From Haberlea rhodopensis (Eukaryota > Streptophyta > Magnoliopsida > Lamiales > Gesneriaceae): a stretch of DNA of 64,000 bases. Numbering within the stretch: the stretch's first letter is position 1; the number at the start of each line of letters is the position of its first letter. The stretch is from assembly GCA_907163345.1 (NCBI GenBank), contig CAJQUN010000227.1, positions 558,001 through 622,000 of the forward strand. The letters run 5' to 3'. Below are positions 45,620 to 57,103 of the stretch, in pieces. The notes under the pieces were generated by a model. The model had not been told where the DNA came from and did not search any database. It saw only the letters and a list, made by a program, of their open reading frames with translations. The position numbers and the translations under genes were made by a program.

Positions 45620-47056
45620 CCTTTGCCTGCAGTTAACGACCGCCTGATACTTGTTCAGAACATCGATGCCCACAATGCAATCGAAGTCTGTCATTCCCAG
45701 CACAATTAAATCTGATCTTAACTCATTATCCTCAAAATAAATGATGTCATCATAAACAATCTGATCCGTAGTCAAACTTCTTCCAGCAGGGGTCGAGACC
45801 ATAAGAGGCATGGGGGACGGAGAAGTGCATATGTGGTGCCTTTCAACAAAACTCGTCGACACAAAAGAGTGTGACGCACCTGCGTCTATCAATATAAGAG
45901 CAGGGTGCGTAAATAAAAGACACGTACCCGCTATAACTTCCTCCGGAGCCGCTGTAGCCTGCTCCCTCGTCAAAGCATACACCTGACCCTGAGGTGGCCC
46001 CATGGACTGACCTCCATACTGCCTCGGTGCGAAAGGTGGTCTGTGCGGTGCCGCTCTGTCCGCAGGCCTCCCCGCAGAGTTCTGATGTCTTCCCCTGTTG
46101 GGACACTGTCGAGCGAAGTGGCCTCTGTCGCCACAGACATAGCAACCAACACAGTCCTTTGCCAAATGTGATAATCCACATATAGTGCACTGAGCTCTTC
46201 CAGATCTATCTCCCTGAGGCTGTCCCCTCCCAGATGAAGTATCATTCCTACCTTTCCCTTTCCATCGATTCTCGGGCCTCTTGCCACTGAATCTCGGTGC
46301 TGACGTGTTCCCCCTAGGCTTGAACTGATCACCCCTGGGCTTCAAGTGGTCAGAAGTAGATTTCTGAGGGGGTGCCGGGGGTGGCACCGCATCAGGATAT
46401 GCACCAACTCCCAACTCAGCTAGCTCAGCTCGTGAGAGTGCATCATCAAAACAAGCAGGGCCATAAGTGATCACCCTGTCATACAGTTCAGGCCTCAAGC
46501 CTTTCATGAAGTTCCGCATCTTCGCTTGAGTGCTTGCAGCAATGTGTGGCACATATCGTAGTAAGGAACAATAATGCAAAGCATAGTCAGATACAGGCAT
46601 GGTACCTTGTCTTAAACTGGTAAACTCATCCTCCTTGGCCTGTCTTGCAGCGGCTGAGAAATAGCGGTTCAAAAACCGCGTTCGGAACATCTTCCAATTT
46701 ACTTCCTGTCCCAGAGACTCTTGCTCAATCACTGTGGTTTTCCACCACATCAATGCCTTCTTGGACAGCTGAAATTCTGCTAATCGGATCCAGGCCGTCT
46801 TTGCACAAGGCGCTTCCACAAATATCTGTTCGATCCTCTCTAACCATTCCTCAGCTTTCTCTCCTGATTCGGTTCCCTCGAACATCGGAGGTCGATACAT
46901 CATAAACTGAGCCAAGCTCAATTCCCCAGGTAGCAACTGCTGTTCAGAGGGTTCCTCTCCCAAAGCTGGTGGTGGCAATGGGTTTGTACGCCCAGCGCTT
47001 GCATTTACACTAATGGCGTCACCTACTTCTATATTTGCTGCCATGCTGCAACACAA
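45620..47056 (-). pseudogene. C gag and protease N-terminal part
   Basis: Intact frame from the gag start (MCCSMAAN) through the capsid-like region, two zinc knuckles (CX2CX3HX4C and CX2CX4HX4C) and the protease active-site region, about 479 codons before D interrupts it after NCRQRTV. The active-site motif reads DAGAS, where A, E and H have DTGAS; Thr to Ala in the catalytic Asp-Thr-Gly triplet is likely damaging. The frame runs into the D LTR for about ten codons before a stop. Confidence 0.93.
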
Positions 47057-47247
47057 GGGTTAATAACAACACCAAAAGCAGGTCATAAGGTACATCGTTA
47101 GATAATTAAACATGTTAGCATAACATAGAAACTTCATATGCAAAATACACATAAAACATGTTCAATAGTAAGCACCTAGCTAACTTACTGCTAAGGCTAC
47201 CCTTCGCTCATTCCCGAGTTATCTAACCACTGCTCTGATACCACTAA
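47057..47247 (-). promoter_or_regulatory. C untranslated leader with primer-binding site
   Basis: AT-rich leader. Primer-binding site at 47232-47243 (sense TGGTATCAGAGC, then AGTGG, so it stops matching the tRNA after 12 bases). Confidence 0.9.
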
Positions 47248-47722
47248 TGTGGGGTCTTCCCACCTTAACAGTGATTACTAAACATAAGAAGGACTAATCA
47301 TGCATAATAACGTCTTAAGGAATCGGTTGTTACACGAGCTAACAGGATTACAGGCCAAAATACAAAACTTCAAAAATAATTCATTACATTTCAAAAGAAT
47401 GTCATTTAGATTTACACTACTCCTAGAGTAGATACTAATCAGAACTTGAAACCCTATACGTTCCTGTATCCCTCGTAGCTCACTGCCTCAACCCGCCCCT
47501 TAGTCCTTTCGTCCCAAAGGCGTACCTACAGGAACAACACATCATGAGCATATACAATTTTACTTAACAACATATAAACATTATAGTAAATGCATGAAAT
47601 CTTGGTTAAGTAAATATGCTGGATATTCATTAACTTCTTATTGTTGTCCCTGGGTCATAATCATGCATATGGGGCACCTTACCCCGTGGCACCTTACCAC
47701 AATAACATCGCATGGCTACTTA
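47248..47722 (-). repeat. C 5' LTR, first part
   Basis: Matches the start of 30902-33207 and ends inside the first 58-bp unit, where E is inserted. Continues at 57104. Confidence 0.95.
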
Positions 47723-50022
47723 TGTGGGGTCTTTCCACCTTAACAGTGATTACTAAACATAAAAAGGATTAATCATGCATTGATAACGTCTTAAGGATTC
47801 GGTTGTTACATGAGCTAACAGGATTACAGGCCAAAAAGTTACAAAACTTCAAAATAATTCATTACATTCCAAAAGAATGTCATTTAGATTTACACTACTC
47901 CTAGAGTAGATACTAATCATAACTTGAAATCCTAAACGTTCCTGAGTCCCTCGTAGCTCACTGCCTCAACCCGACCCTTAGTCCTTTCATCCAAAAGCGT
48001 ACCTACAGGGACAACACATCATGAGCATATACAATTTCACTTAACAACATATAAACATTATAGTAAATGCATGAAATCTTAGTTAAGTAAATATGCTGGT
48101 TATTCATTAACTTCTTATTGTTGTCCCTGATTCATAATCATGCATATGGGGCACCTTACCCCGTGGCACCTTACCACAATAACATCGCATGGCCTCTTAC
48201 CATGTGGGGCACCTTACCCCGTGGCATCTTACCACAATAACATCGCATGGCTACTTACCATGTGGGGCACCTTACCCCGTGGCACCTTACCACAATAACA
48301 TCGCATGGCTACTTACCATGTGGGGCACCTTACCCCGTGGCACCTTACCACAATAACATCGCATGGCTACTTACCATGTGGGGCACCTTACCCCGTGGCA
48401 CCTTACCACAATAACATCGTCATATAGACATCGTTTACACATCATCATATAAACATTGTATACACATTATCATATAAACATCGCATAAACATCATGATTT
48501 CATCGTATACATATTCATGCTATAAATGCATAGTCATAGTGTAAGGATGTATTTTACCGTCCGATGCCCGTACGTCTCTTACGTACCTTTTCAAAAAGAG
48601 GAGGAGTCAACAGACTTATCTCCTTGATTGTGCCGGTACCTGGGGTGGCTCTACACAATCACATAATACATTATTAGGCACCTCATATTAATCCGGAAAC
48701 AAAACTTAAATTAAAACCACATAAATCCTTAAACATCATCTCGCGATCGATCGTCCAAGAGCCCCGATCGATCGCGAGATGCTACTGCCTCGCATACCAA
48801 AAAATTTTAATCCGCGATCGATCGCCTCGAAATTGGCGATCGATCGCCACAACTCACTGGAACGTCGCGATCGATCTTGCCTCCTTGGCGATCGATCGCC
48901 AACCCTGTTCCTTGGAGCGATTTTCCAGAATTACTTGGCACCGTTAATCATACCCTTAAAACTAACATGTAAGACATAATACATGCCAAAGCCATCATGC
49001 TAGTAGTTGCACTACACTACCCTGAGTGTATCCAATTCAAATTTACGCCTTAAACATAAGTCCACATGCATAAACGTCGACCACTTATACAAGCACCGGG
49101 TCAACTTTTCTGGAAACAGGGCATCACAACTTCTACCCAGATTTTCGAGCATTACTTTTTATAGCAACGATTCTCACATATAAACCATGCAACATGTTCC
49201 AACATATATGCTAGGGGCTTCATAAAACATCTATGTAAGCACGTAAATTCAAGTTTGCATAAAACTTAAGCTAGCATGCATCCTAACATCCTCATAAACT
49301 TTGAGCTCATCCAACTTACAGAAAAACAGGGCATCCCATCATTACCCAGATTTTCGAACACCTAGTTTCCAAGTCGGACATCAAACACATAAAGCATGCA
49401 AGTTACTTAACAAGACATGCTAGAAGCTTCATAAACATCATATAAAAGTACTCATAACAAGAGTTCATCAAACCCTACACTATCCTACCGAATCTACTAC
49501 AAAGAAAACATGTGCTTGAACCCTGAAATCTGGGAAAAGAATGACTCCTCACCACTTTTTGGCACGACTTTCCTTCAAGAAAAAGAACAATAAAACGTGA
49601 TCCTCTTCTTCCTACTTGCTGTCTGAGTGTTTTTAGAGGGTTTGGAGAGAAGGAGGAGAGTTTGGAGGAGATGGAGTGAGTAAAGAAGATGGACCAAAAG
49701 TCCTCCCTGGCCACTCTGCTTTTCCGAAAATAAGGGTAGGGGTATGGGTTGTGGCCAAGTGGGGGGAAAGGGTGGTTGCATGTAGGGTGCTTTTGTGGTG
49801 TTTAATTGTATCCCGGTATTTCTTATGATGTATAAAAATAATTTCCCTTGATATTTCACAATTGCACTACATCATCACAACAATTAAAAACCCGTAACAT
49901 GCAACCTAAACCATATCATCATATCATAATTTTAACCCCCAATTAAAATACCATGACCCTCTTAAATACATCATAATTCATCATCGTAGCACATAATCAT
50001 ATAACATTTCGGGGGTATTACA
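47723..50022 (-). repeat. E 3' LTR (2300 bp)
   Basis: Nearly identical to the A LTRs. CTACTC hairpin at 47895-47909, 58-bp array at 48147-48412, GTACG-TCTCTTA-CGTAC hairpin at 48570-48586, CGATCGATCG cluster at 48738-48900. Confidence 0.96.
48147..48412 (-). repeat. 58-bp tandem array, five units (E 3' LTR)
   Basis: GGGG starts at 48148, 48206, 48264, 48322 and 48380. Same unit variants in the same order as in the A 3' LTR (the first unit has CCTCTTA, the second CATCTTA). Confidence 0.92.
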
Positions 50023-50058
50023 TTACTCCCCTACTTATAAGATTTCGTCCTCGAAATC
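50023..50058 (-). promoter_or_regulatory. E polypurine tract and adjacent hairpin
   Basis: Sense AGTAGGGGAGTAA next to the LTR; GATTTCG-TCCT-CGAAATC at 50041-50058, just beyond the polyprotein stop. Confidence 0.9.
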
Positions 50059-50069
50059 CACATGCATCA

Positions 50070-53000
50070 TCATAACGGAACTAAACATAAATACATACCA
50101 GAGAATAGTTCCGGGTAGTGCTGCACCATATGCCGTTCCGTCTCCCATGTAGCCTCCTCGACACCCCGACGATCCCACTGAACTTTGACCATCGGTATAA
50201 CTTTGCTCCGTAGTCTGCGATCCTTTCGATCCAGAATTCTGATTGGTCGTTCTTCGTAGGACATATCTGAGTCTAACTGAACTTCTGTAGGCTGTAAGAC
50301 ATGAGACGGATCTGGCTCATACTTCCGTAACATAGAGACATGGAAAACATCGTGTATGCCAGATAAAGATGGCGGTAGAGCCAAACGATATGCCAAAGTA
50401 CCGATACGCTGCAAAATTTCATATGGCCCAACATACCTCGGAGATAACTTTCCCCGCATCCCAAAACGAACCACGCCCCTGAAGGGCGAGATCTTTAAGA
50501 AGACCCTGTCTCCTAACTGGAATTCTAGTGGTCGTCGCCGCTTATTGGCATAGGCCGCTTGCCTATCTTGGGCCGCTTTCATCTTCTGGCGTATCAACTT
50601 TATCTTACCTTCCATATCTCTGATCATATCCGGTCCTCCGACCGCTTTGCTGGTCAAGTCCTCCCAATACAGTGGTGATCTACATCGTCGTCCATAGAGA
50701 GCTTCAAAAGGGGCCATTTGAATGCTCGCCTGATAACTGTTATTATAGGAGAACTCCACCAGCGGTACTGAATCCTGCCACGGAGTATCAAACTCCATAA
50801 TGCACGCCCTCAACATGTCTTCGAGCGTCTGAATGGTACGCTCTGTTTGGCCGTCTGTCTGAGGGTGATAGGCCGTACTCAGTCTCACCTCTGTACCCAA
50901 AGCTGTCTGGAGACCCTCCCAGAAATGTGAAGTGAACCTCGGGTCCCTGTCAGACACTACCGAGACTGGAATACCATGCAACCTTACCACATCCCTTATA
51001 TACATCTGGGCCATCTTCAAGTACGTATATGACATACTGTAAGGGATGAAATGAGCCGTCTTCGTCAGCCTATCCACGATCACCCAGATCGCATCAAATC
51101 CTGAGGCCGTCCTCGGCAAGTGGGTCACGAAATCCATAGATATATGCTCCCACTTCCATTCAGGCACCTCTAAGCTCTTCAGCTCTCCACCAAGCCTCTG
51201 CCTCTCTGCCTTTACCTGCTGGCAGATCAAACATTTTTTAACAAAAATGATTACCTCACGCTTCATGCGTCTCCACCAGAATTGATCGCATAGATCTTTG
51301 TACATCTTCTTTCCCCCTGGGTGGATACTGAACCGACTACTGTGAGCTCGCTCCAATATTCCTCTACGTAGTTCTGGTGTATCTGGGACTACCCATCGGT
51401 TGCCCAGTCTCAAAGAATCATCCTCAGCCACTCTGAACTTGGATGGCTGACCCTGATGTACCAATGACGTCCACCTCTGAACCTCACTATTCGACTTCTG
51501 GGCCTTCCTGATTGCCTCAAATATGTCTGGCTCTGCCAAAAGGGTCGACACTCGCACAGGCGACGTGTCTACATCGAAATCATAGCCCAGATGGCAATAA
51601 GAAGTCATCAAGGCCGACAAACACATGACATCCTCTGCAGTACTCTTCACCTTCCGACTTAAGGCGTCTGCTATCAAGTTTGCTTTACCTGGATGGTACT
51701 CAATTTCACAATCATAGTCTTTGAGTAAGTCCATCCACCTTCTTTGCCTCATATTCAACTCTGCCTGAGTAAATAAGAACTTCAGGCTCTTATGGTCCGT
51801 ATATATAGTGAAGGACGTGCCATACAAGTAATGCCTCCAGATCTTCAAGGCAAATATGATGGCCGCCAGTTCCAAATCATGCACTGGATACCTAGCCTCG
51901 TGTGGCTTCAGCTGCCTCGATGCATAAGCCACTACATGCTTATCTTGCATTAACACACAGCCCAAACCCTGCAGTGACGCATCCGTATACAAGGCAAATC
52001 TCTTATTCTCAGTCGGAATCACTAAAACAGGTGCTGTAGTCAAGCGACGCTTCAGCTCTTGAAAACCTTCTTCACAAGCCTCAGACCAATAGAAGGGGAC
52101 TCCTTTCTGAGTCAGCTGTGTCAAGGGTTTGGCAATTTTTGAGAAACCTTCGACGAAACGTCGGTAATAACCTGCCAAACCAAGGAAGCTCCGTATTTCT
52201 GGTACAGAAGTGGGTGCAACCCACTCCATCACAGCTTCGATCTTCCTGGGATCCACAGATATCCCCTGGCTAGATATGACATGGCCTAAGAATACCACGC
52301 TGTCCAACCAGAACTCGCACTTACTAAGCTTTGCATACAACTGATGATCCCTAAGGATCTGAAGTACCGTCCTCAAGTGCCTTACGTGCTCTTCTTCAGT
52401 CCGTGAGTAAATAAGTATGTCGTCAATGAAGACTATGACGAACTGATCCAAATACGGCTGGAATACCCTGTTCATCAAACTCATGAAGACAGCTGGGGCA
52501 TTCGTCACTCCAAAAGGCATAACCAGGAATTCATAGTGCCCATATCTTGTCCTGAAAGCCGTCTTTTGAACATCGTCTTCTCTTACTCGAATCTGATGGT
52601 ACCCCGACCTCAGATCGATCTTACTGTAGAGCCTCGTACCCTGCAACTGATCAAACAAGTCATCGATTCTCGGAAGTGGATACTTGTTCTTGACTGTGGC
52701 CTTATTCAGTTGCCTATAGTCAATGCATAGGCGCATCGATCCATCTTTCTTCTTAACAAATAAGACAGGCGCACCCCATGGCGATACGCTAGGGCGTATG
52801 TAGCCCTTGTCAAGGAGCTCCTGCAACTGCATCTTTAACTCCCTTAACTCAGCTGGTGCCATCCTATATGGGGCACGAGAAATTGCAGACGTCCCTGGTA
52901 GTAGCTCAATCCCAAACTCGACCTCTCTCGTCGGTGGGAATCCGGGAATCTCCTCCGGAAAGACATCAGCAAACTCTGCCACTACGGGCACATCCTCAAC

Positions 53001-54608
53001 CTTTAACTCCTTCTTCTTTTCCGTCACATCAATAGCATAAATAAGATATCCTGAATGACCTTGTTCCAATAATTGTGCCATCTTGACAGCCGATACCAAC
53101 GGAATCTTTGGGCGAGAACCATCCCCAAAGAATGTCCACTGGACTCCCATATCAGATCTGAATCGGACAGTCCTTTGCCTGCAGTTAACGACCGCCTGAT
53201 ACTTGTTCAGAACATCGATGCCCACAATGCAATCGAAGTCCGTCATTCCTAGCACAATCAAATCTGATCTTAACTCATTATCCTCAAAATAAATGAGGCC
53301 ATCATAGATAATCTGATCCGTAGCCAAACTTCTTCCTGCGGGGGTCGAGACTAAAAGAGGCATGGGCGACGGAGAAGTGCATATGTGGTGCCTTTCAACA
53401 AAACTCGTCGACACAAAAGAGTGTGACGCACCTGTGTCTATCAATATAAGAGCAGGGTGCGTAAATAAAAGACACGTACCCGCTATCACCTCCTCTGGAG
53501 CCGCTGTAGCCTGCTCCCTTGTCAAAGCATACACCTGACCCTGAGGTGGCCCCGTGGGCTGACCTCCATACTGCCTCGGTGCGAAAGGTGGTCTGTGCAG
53601 TGCTGCTCTGTCCGCAGGTCTCCCCGCAGAGTTCTGTTGTCTTCCCCTGTTGGGACACTGTCGAGCGAAGTGGCCTCTGTCGCCACAGACATAGCAGCCA
53701 ACGCAGTCCTTTGCCAAATGTGATAGTCCACATATAGTGCACTGAGCTCTTCCAGATCTATCTCCCTGAGGCTGTCCTCTCCCAGATGGAGTGTCATTCC
53801 TACCCTTCCCTTTCCATCGATTCTCGGGCCTCTTGCCACTGAATCTCGATGCTGACGTGTTCCCCCTAGGCTTAAACTGATCACCCCTGGGCTTCAAGTG
53901 GTCAGAAGTAGATTTCGGAGGGGGTGCTGGAGGTGGCACTGCATCAGGATATGCACCAACTCCCAACTCAGCTAACTCAGCTCGTGAGAGTGCATCATCA
54001 AAACAAGCAGGGCCATAAGTGATCACCCTGTCATACAGTTCAGGCCTCAAGCCCTTCATGAAGTTCCGCATCTTCGCTTGAGTGCTTGCAGCAATGTGTG
54101 GCACATAACGTAGCAAGGAGCAGTAATGCAAAGCATAATCAGATACAGGCATGGTACCTTGTCTTAAACTGGTAAACTCATCCTCTTTGGCCTGTCTTGC
54201 AGCGGCTGAAAAATAGCGGTTCAGAAACCGCGTTCGGAACATCTTCCAATTCACCTCTTGTCCCTGAGCCTCTTGCTCAATCACTGTGGTTTTCCACCAC
54301 ATCAGTGCTTTCTTGGATAGCTGAAATTCTGCTAACCGGATCCAGGCCGTCTTTGCACAGGGCGCTGCCACAAATATCTGTTCGATCCTCTCTATCCATT
54401 CCTCTGCTTTCTCCCCTGATTCAGTTCCCTCGAACATCGGAGGCCGATACATCATAAACTGAGCCAAGCTCAATTCCCCAGGTAGCAACTGCTGTTCAGA
54501 GGGTTCCTCACCCAAGGCTGGGGGTGGCAATGGATTCGTACGCCCAGCACTTGCGTTTACACTAATGGCGTCTCCCACTTCTATATTTGCTGCCATGCTG
54601 CAACACAA
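50070..54608 (-). CDS. E gag-pol polyprotein, intact (1512 aa)
   Basis: One frame encodes the whole protein set of a chromovirus. Approximate residues: gag capsid-like region 50-220; basic linker 235-285; zinc knuckles C290/C293/H297/C302 (CX2CX3HX4C) and C305/C308/H313/C318 (CX2CX4HX4C); protease DTGAS 391-395; RT with FIDD 727-730; RNase H with D876, E913 and D938; integrase with HHCC finger (H1089, H1096, C1126, C1129) and catalytic D1159, D1220, E1256 (exactly 35 residues between the last two); chromodomain about 1450-1500. The chromodomain keeps KVQWDRRGVEEATWE but appears to lack the first aromatic-cage residue, as in many plant chromovirus domains. Gag and pol share one frame without a shift, typical of the clade. 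Start chosen at MCCSMAAN because A and C share it. Confidence 0.97.
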   Translation of the reverse strand: MCCSMAANIEVGDAISVNASAGRTNPLPPPALGEEPSEQQLLPGELSLAQFMMYRPPMFEGTESGEKAEEWIERIEQIFVAAPCAKTAWIRLAEFQLSKKALMWWKTTVIEQEAQGQEVNWKMFRTRFLNRYFSAAARQAKEDEFTSLRQGTMPVSDYALHYCSLLRYVPHIAASTQAKMRNFMKGLRPELYDRVITYGPACFDDALSRAELAELGVGAYPDAVPPPAPPPKSTSDHLKPRGDQFKPRGNTSASRFSGKRPENRWKGKGRNDTPSGRGQPQGDRSGRAQCTICGLSHLAKDCVGCYVCGDRGHFARQCPNRGRQQNSAGRPADRAALHRPPFAPRQYGGQPTGPPQGQVYALTREQATAAPEEVIAGTCLLFTHPALILIDTGASHSFVSTSFVERHHICTSPSPMPLLVSTPAGRSLATDQIIYDGLIYFEDNELRSDLIVLGMTDFDCIVGIDVLNKYQAVVNCRQRTVRFRSDMGVQWTFFGDGSRPKIPLVSAVKMAQLLEQGHSGYLIYAIDVTEKKKELKVEDVPVVAEFADVFPEEIPGFPPTREVEFGIELLPGTSAISRAPYRMAPAELRELKMQLQELLDKGYIRPSVSPWGAPVLFVKKKDGSMRLCIDYRQLNKATVKNKYPLPRIDDLFDQLQGTRLYSKIDLRSGYHQIRVREDDVQKTAFRTRYGHYEFLVMPFGVTNAPAVFMSLMNRVFQPYLDQFVIVFIDDILIYSRTEEEHVRHLRTVLQILRDHQLYAKLSKCEFWLDSVVFLGHVISSQGISVDPRKIEAVMEWVAPTSVPEIRSFLGLAGYYRRFVEGFSKIAKPLTQLTQKGVPFYWSEACEEGFQELKRRLTTAPVLVIPTENKRFALYTDASLQGLGCVLMQDKHVVAYASRQLKPHEARYPVHDLELAAIIFALKIWRHYLYGTSFTIYTDHKSLKFLFTQAELNMRQRRWMDLLKDYDCEIEYHPGKANLIADALSRKVKSTAEDVMCLSALMTSYCHLGYDFDVDTSPVRVSTLLAEPDIFEAIRKAQKSNSEVQRWTSLVHQGQPSKFRVAEDDSLRLGNRWVVPDTPELRRGILERAHSSRFSIHPGGKKMYKDLCDQFWWRRMKREVIIFVKKCLICQQVKAERQRLGGELKSLEVPEWKWEHISMDFVTHLPRTASGFDAIWVIVDRLTKTAHFIPYSMSYTYLKMAQMYIRDVVRLHGIPVSVVSDRDPRFTSHFWEGLQTALGTEVRLSTAYHPQTDGQTERTIQTLEDMLRACIMEFDTPWQDSVPLVEFSYNNSYQASIQMAPFEALYGRRCRSPLYWEDLTSKAVGGPDMIRDMEGKIKLIRQKMKAAQDRQAAYANKRRRPLEFQLGDRVFLKISPFRGVVRFGMRGKLSPRYVGPYEILQRIGTLAYRLALPPSLSGIHDVFHVSMLRKYEPDPSHVLQPTEVQLDSDMSYEERPIRILDRKDRRLRSKVIPMVKVQWDRRGVEEATWETERHMVQHYPELFSGMYLCLVPL

Positions 54609-54798
54609 GGGTTAATAACAACACCAAAAGCAGTTCATAAAGCACATCGTTAGATAATTAAACATGTTAGCATAACTTAGAAACTTCATATGCAACATAC
54701 ATATAAAACATGTTCAAAAGTAAGCACCTAGCCAACTTATCGCTAAGGCTACCCTTCACTCATTCCCGAGTTATCAAACCTGGCTCTGATACCACTAA
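54609..54798 (-). promoter_or_regulatory. E leader with an 18-base tRNA-Met primer-binding site
   Basis: The primer-binding site reads TGGTATCAGAGCCAGGTT in sense (54777-54794), matching plant initiator tRNA-Met over all 18 bases. A, B, C, D, D1 and H diverge from the tRNA after 11-12 bases. The rest of the leader is like that of A. Confidence 0.92.
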
Positions 54799-57098
54799 TG
54801 TGGGGTCTTTCCACCTTAACAGTGATTACTAAACATAAAAAGGATTAATCATGCATTGATAACGTCTTAAGGATTCGGTTGTTACATGAGCTAACAGGAT
54901 TACAGGCCAAAAAGTTACAAAACTTCAAAATAATTCATTACATTCCAAAAGAATGTCATTTAGATTTACACTACTCCTAGAGTAGATACTAATCATAACT
55001 TGAAATCCTAAACGTTCCTGAGTCCCTCGTAGCTCACTGCCTCAACCCGACCCTTAGTCCTTTCATCCAAAAGCGTACCTACAGGGACAACACATCATGA
55101 GCATATACAATTTCACTTAACAACATATAAACATTATAGTAAATGCATGAAATCTTAGTTAAGTAAATATGCTGGTTATTCATTAACTTCTTATTGTTGT
55201 CCCTGATTCATAATCATGCATATGGGGCACCTTACCCCGTGGCACCTTACCACAATAACATCGCATGGCCTCTTACCATGTGGGGCACCTTACCCCGTGG
55301 CATCTTACCACAATAACATCGCATGGCTACTTACCATGTGGGGCACCTTACCCCGTGGCACCTTACCACAATAACATCGCATGGCTACTTACCATGTGGG
55401 GCACCTTACCCCGTGGCACCTTACCACAATAACATCGCATGGCTACTTACCATGTGGGGCACCTTACCCCGTGGCACCTTACCACAATAACATCGTCATA
55501 TAGACATCGTTTACACATCATCATATAAACATTGTATACACATTATCATATAAACATCGCATAAACATCATGATTTCATCGTATACATATTCATGCTATA
55601 AATGCATAGTCATAGTGTAATGATGTATTTTACCGTCCGATGCCCGTACGTCTCTTACGTACCTTTTCAAAAAGAGGAGGAGTCAACAGACTTATCTCCT
55701 TGATTGTGCCGGTACCTGGGGTGGCTCTACACAATCACATAATACATTATTAGGCACCTCATATTAATCCGGAAACAAAACTTAAATTAAAACCACATAA
55801 ATCCTTAAACATCATCTCGCGATCGATCGTCCAAGAGCCCCGATCGATCGCGAGATGCTACTGCCTCGCATACCAAAAAATTTTAATCCGCGATCGATCG
55901 CCTCGAAATTGGCGATCGATCGCCACAACTCACTGGAACGTCGCGATCGATCTTGCCTCCTTGGCGATCGATCGCCAACCCTGTTCCTTGGAGCGATTTT
56001 CCAGAATTATTTGGCACCGTTAATCATACCCTTAAAACTAACATGTAAGACATAATACATGCCAAAGCCATCATGCTAGTAGTTGCACTACACTACCCTG
56101 AGTGTATCCAATTCAAATTTACGCCTTAAACATAAGTCCACATGCATAAACGTCGACCACTTATACAAGCACCGGGTCAACTTTTCTGGAAACAGGGCAT
56201 CACAACTTCTACCCAGATTTTCGAGCATTACTTTTTATAGCAACGATTCTCACATATAAACCATGCAACATGTTCCAACATATATGCTAGGGGCTTCATA
56301 AAACATCTATGTAAGCACGTAAATTCAAGTTTGCATAAAACTTAAGCTAGCATGCATCCTAACATCCTCATAGACTTTGAGCTCATCCAACTTACAGAAA
56401 AACAGGGCATCCCATCATTACCCAGATTTTCGAACACCTAGTTTCCAAGTCGGACATCTAACACATAAAGCATGCAAGTTACTTAACAAGACATGCTAGA
56501 AGCTTCATAAACATCATATAAAAGTACTCATAACAAGAGTTCATCAAACCCTACACTATCCTACCGAATCTACTACAAAGAAAACATGTGCTTGAACCCT
56601 GAAATCTGGGAAAAGAATGACTCCTCACCACTTTTTGGCACGACTTTCCTTCAAGAAAAAGAACAATAAAACGTGATCCTCTTCTTCCTACTTGCTGTCT
56701 GAGTGTTTTTAGAGGGTTTGGAGAGAAGGAGGAGAGTTTGGAGGAGATGGAGTGAGTAAAGAAGATGGACCAAAAGTCCTCCCTGGCCACTCTGCTTTTC
56801 CGAAAATAAGGGTAGGGGTATGGGTTGTGGCCAAGTGGGGGGAAAGGGTGGTTGCATGTAGGGTGCTTTTGTGGTGTTTAATTGTATCCCGGTATTTCTT
56901 ATGATGTATAAAAATAATTTCCCTTGATATTTCACAATTGCACTACATCATCACAACAATTAAAAACCCGTAACATGCAACCTAAACCATATCATCATAT
57001 CATAATTTTAACCCCCAATTAAAATACCATGACCCTCTTAAATACATCATAATTCATCATCGTAGCACATAATCATATAACATTTCGGGGGTATTACA
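54799..57098 (-). repeat. E 5' LTR (2300 bp)
   Basis: Same layout as the 3' LTR: 58-bp array at 55223-55488 (five units), CGATCGATCG cluster at 55814-55976. Drives E transcription if active. No supported gene within it. Confidence 0.96.
55223..55488 (-). repeat. 58-bp tandem array, five units (E 5' LTR)
   Basis: GGGG starts at 55224, 55282, 55340, 55398 and 55456. Copy number and order match the E 3' LTR. Confidence 0.92.
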
Positions 57099-57103
57099 AC
57101 TTA

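Larger units (their letters stand above)
47723..57098 (-). mobile_element. Element E: complete, intact Tekay/Del-like chromovirus
   Basis: Minus-strand element of 9376 bp inserted in the C 5' LTR, flanked by actta (47718-47722 and 57099-57103). LTRs 47723-50022 and 54799-57098 are both 2300 bp with about four differences noticed. Primer site, unbroken polyprotein and polypurine tract are all present. It is the best candidate in the window for an element that can move, or that can supply enzymes to A, B, D and relatives. Whether it is transcribed cannot be seen from sequence. Confidence 0.97.
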
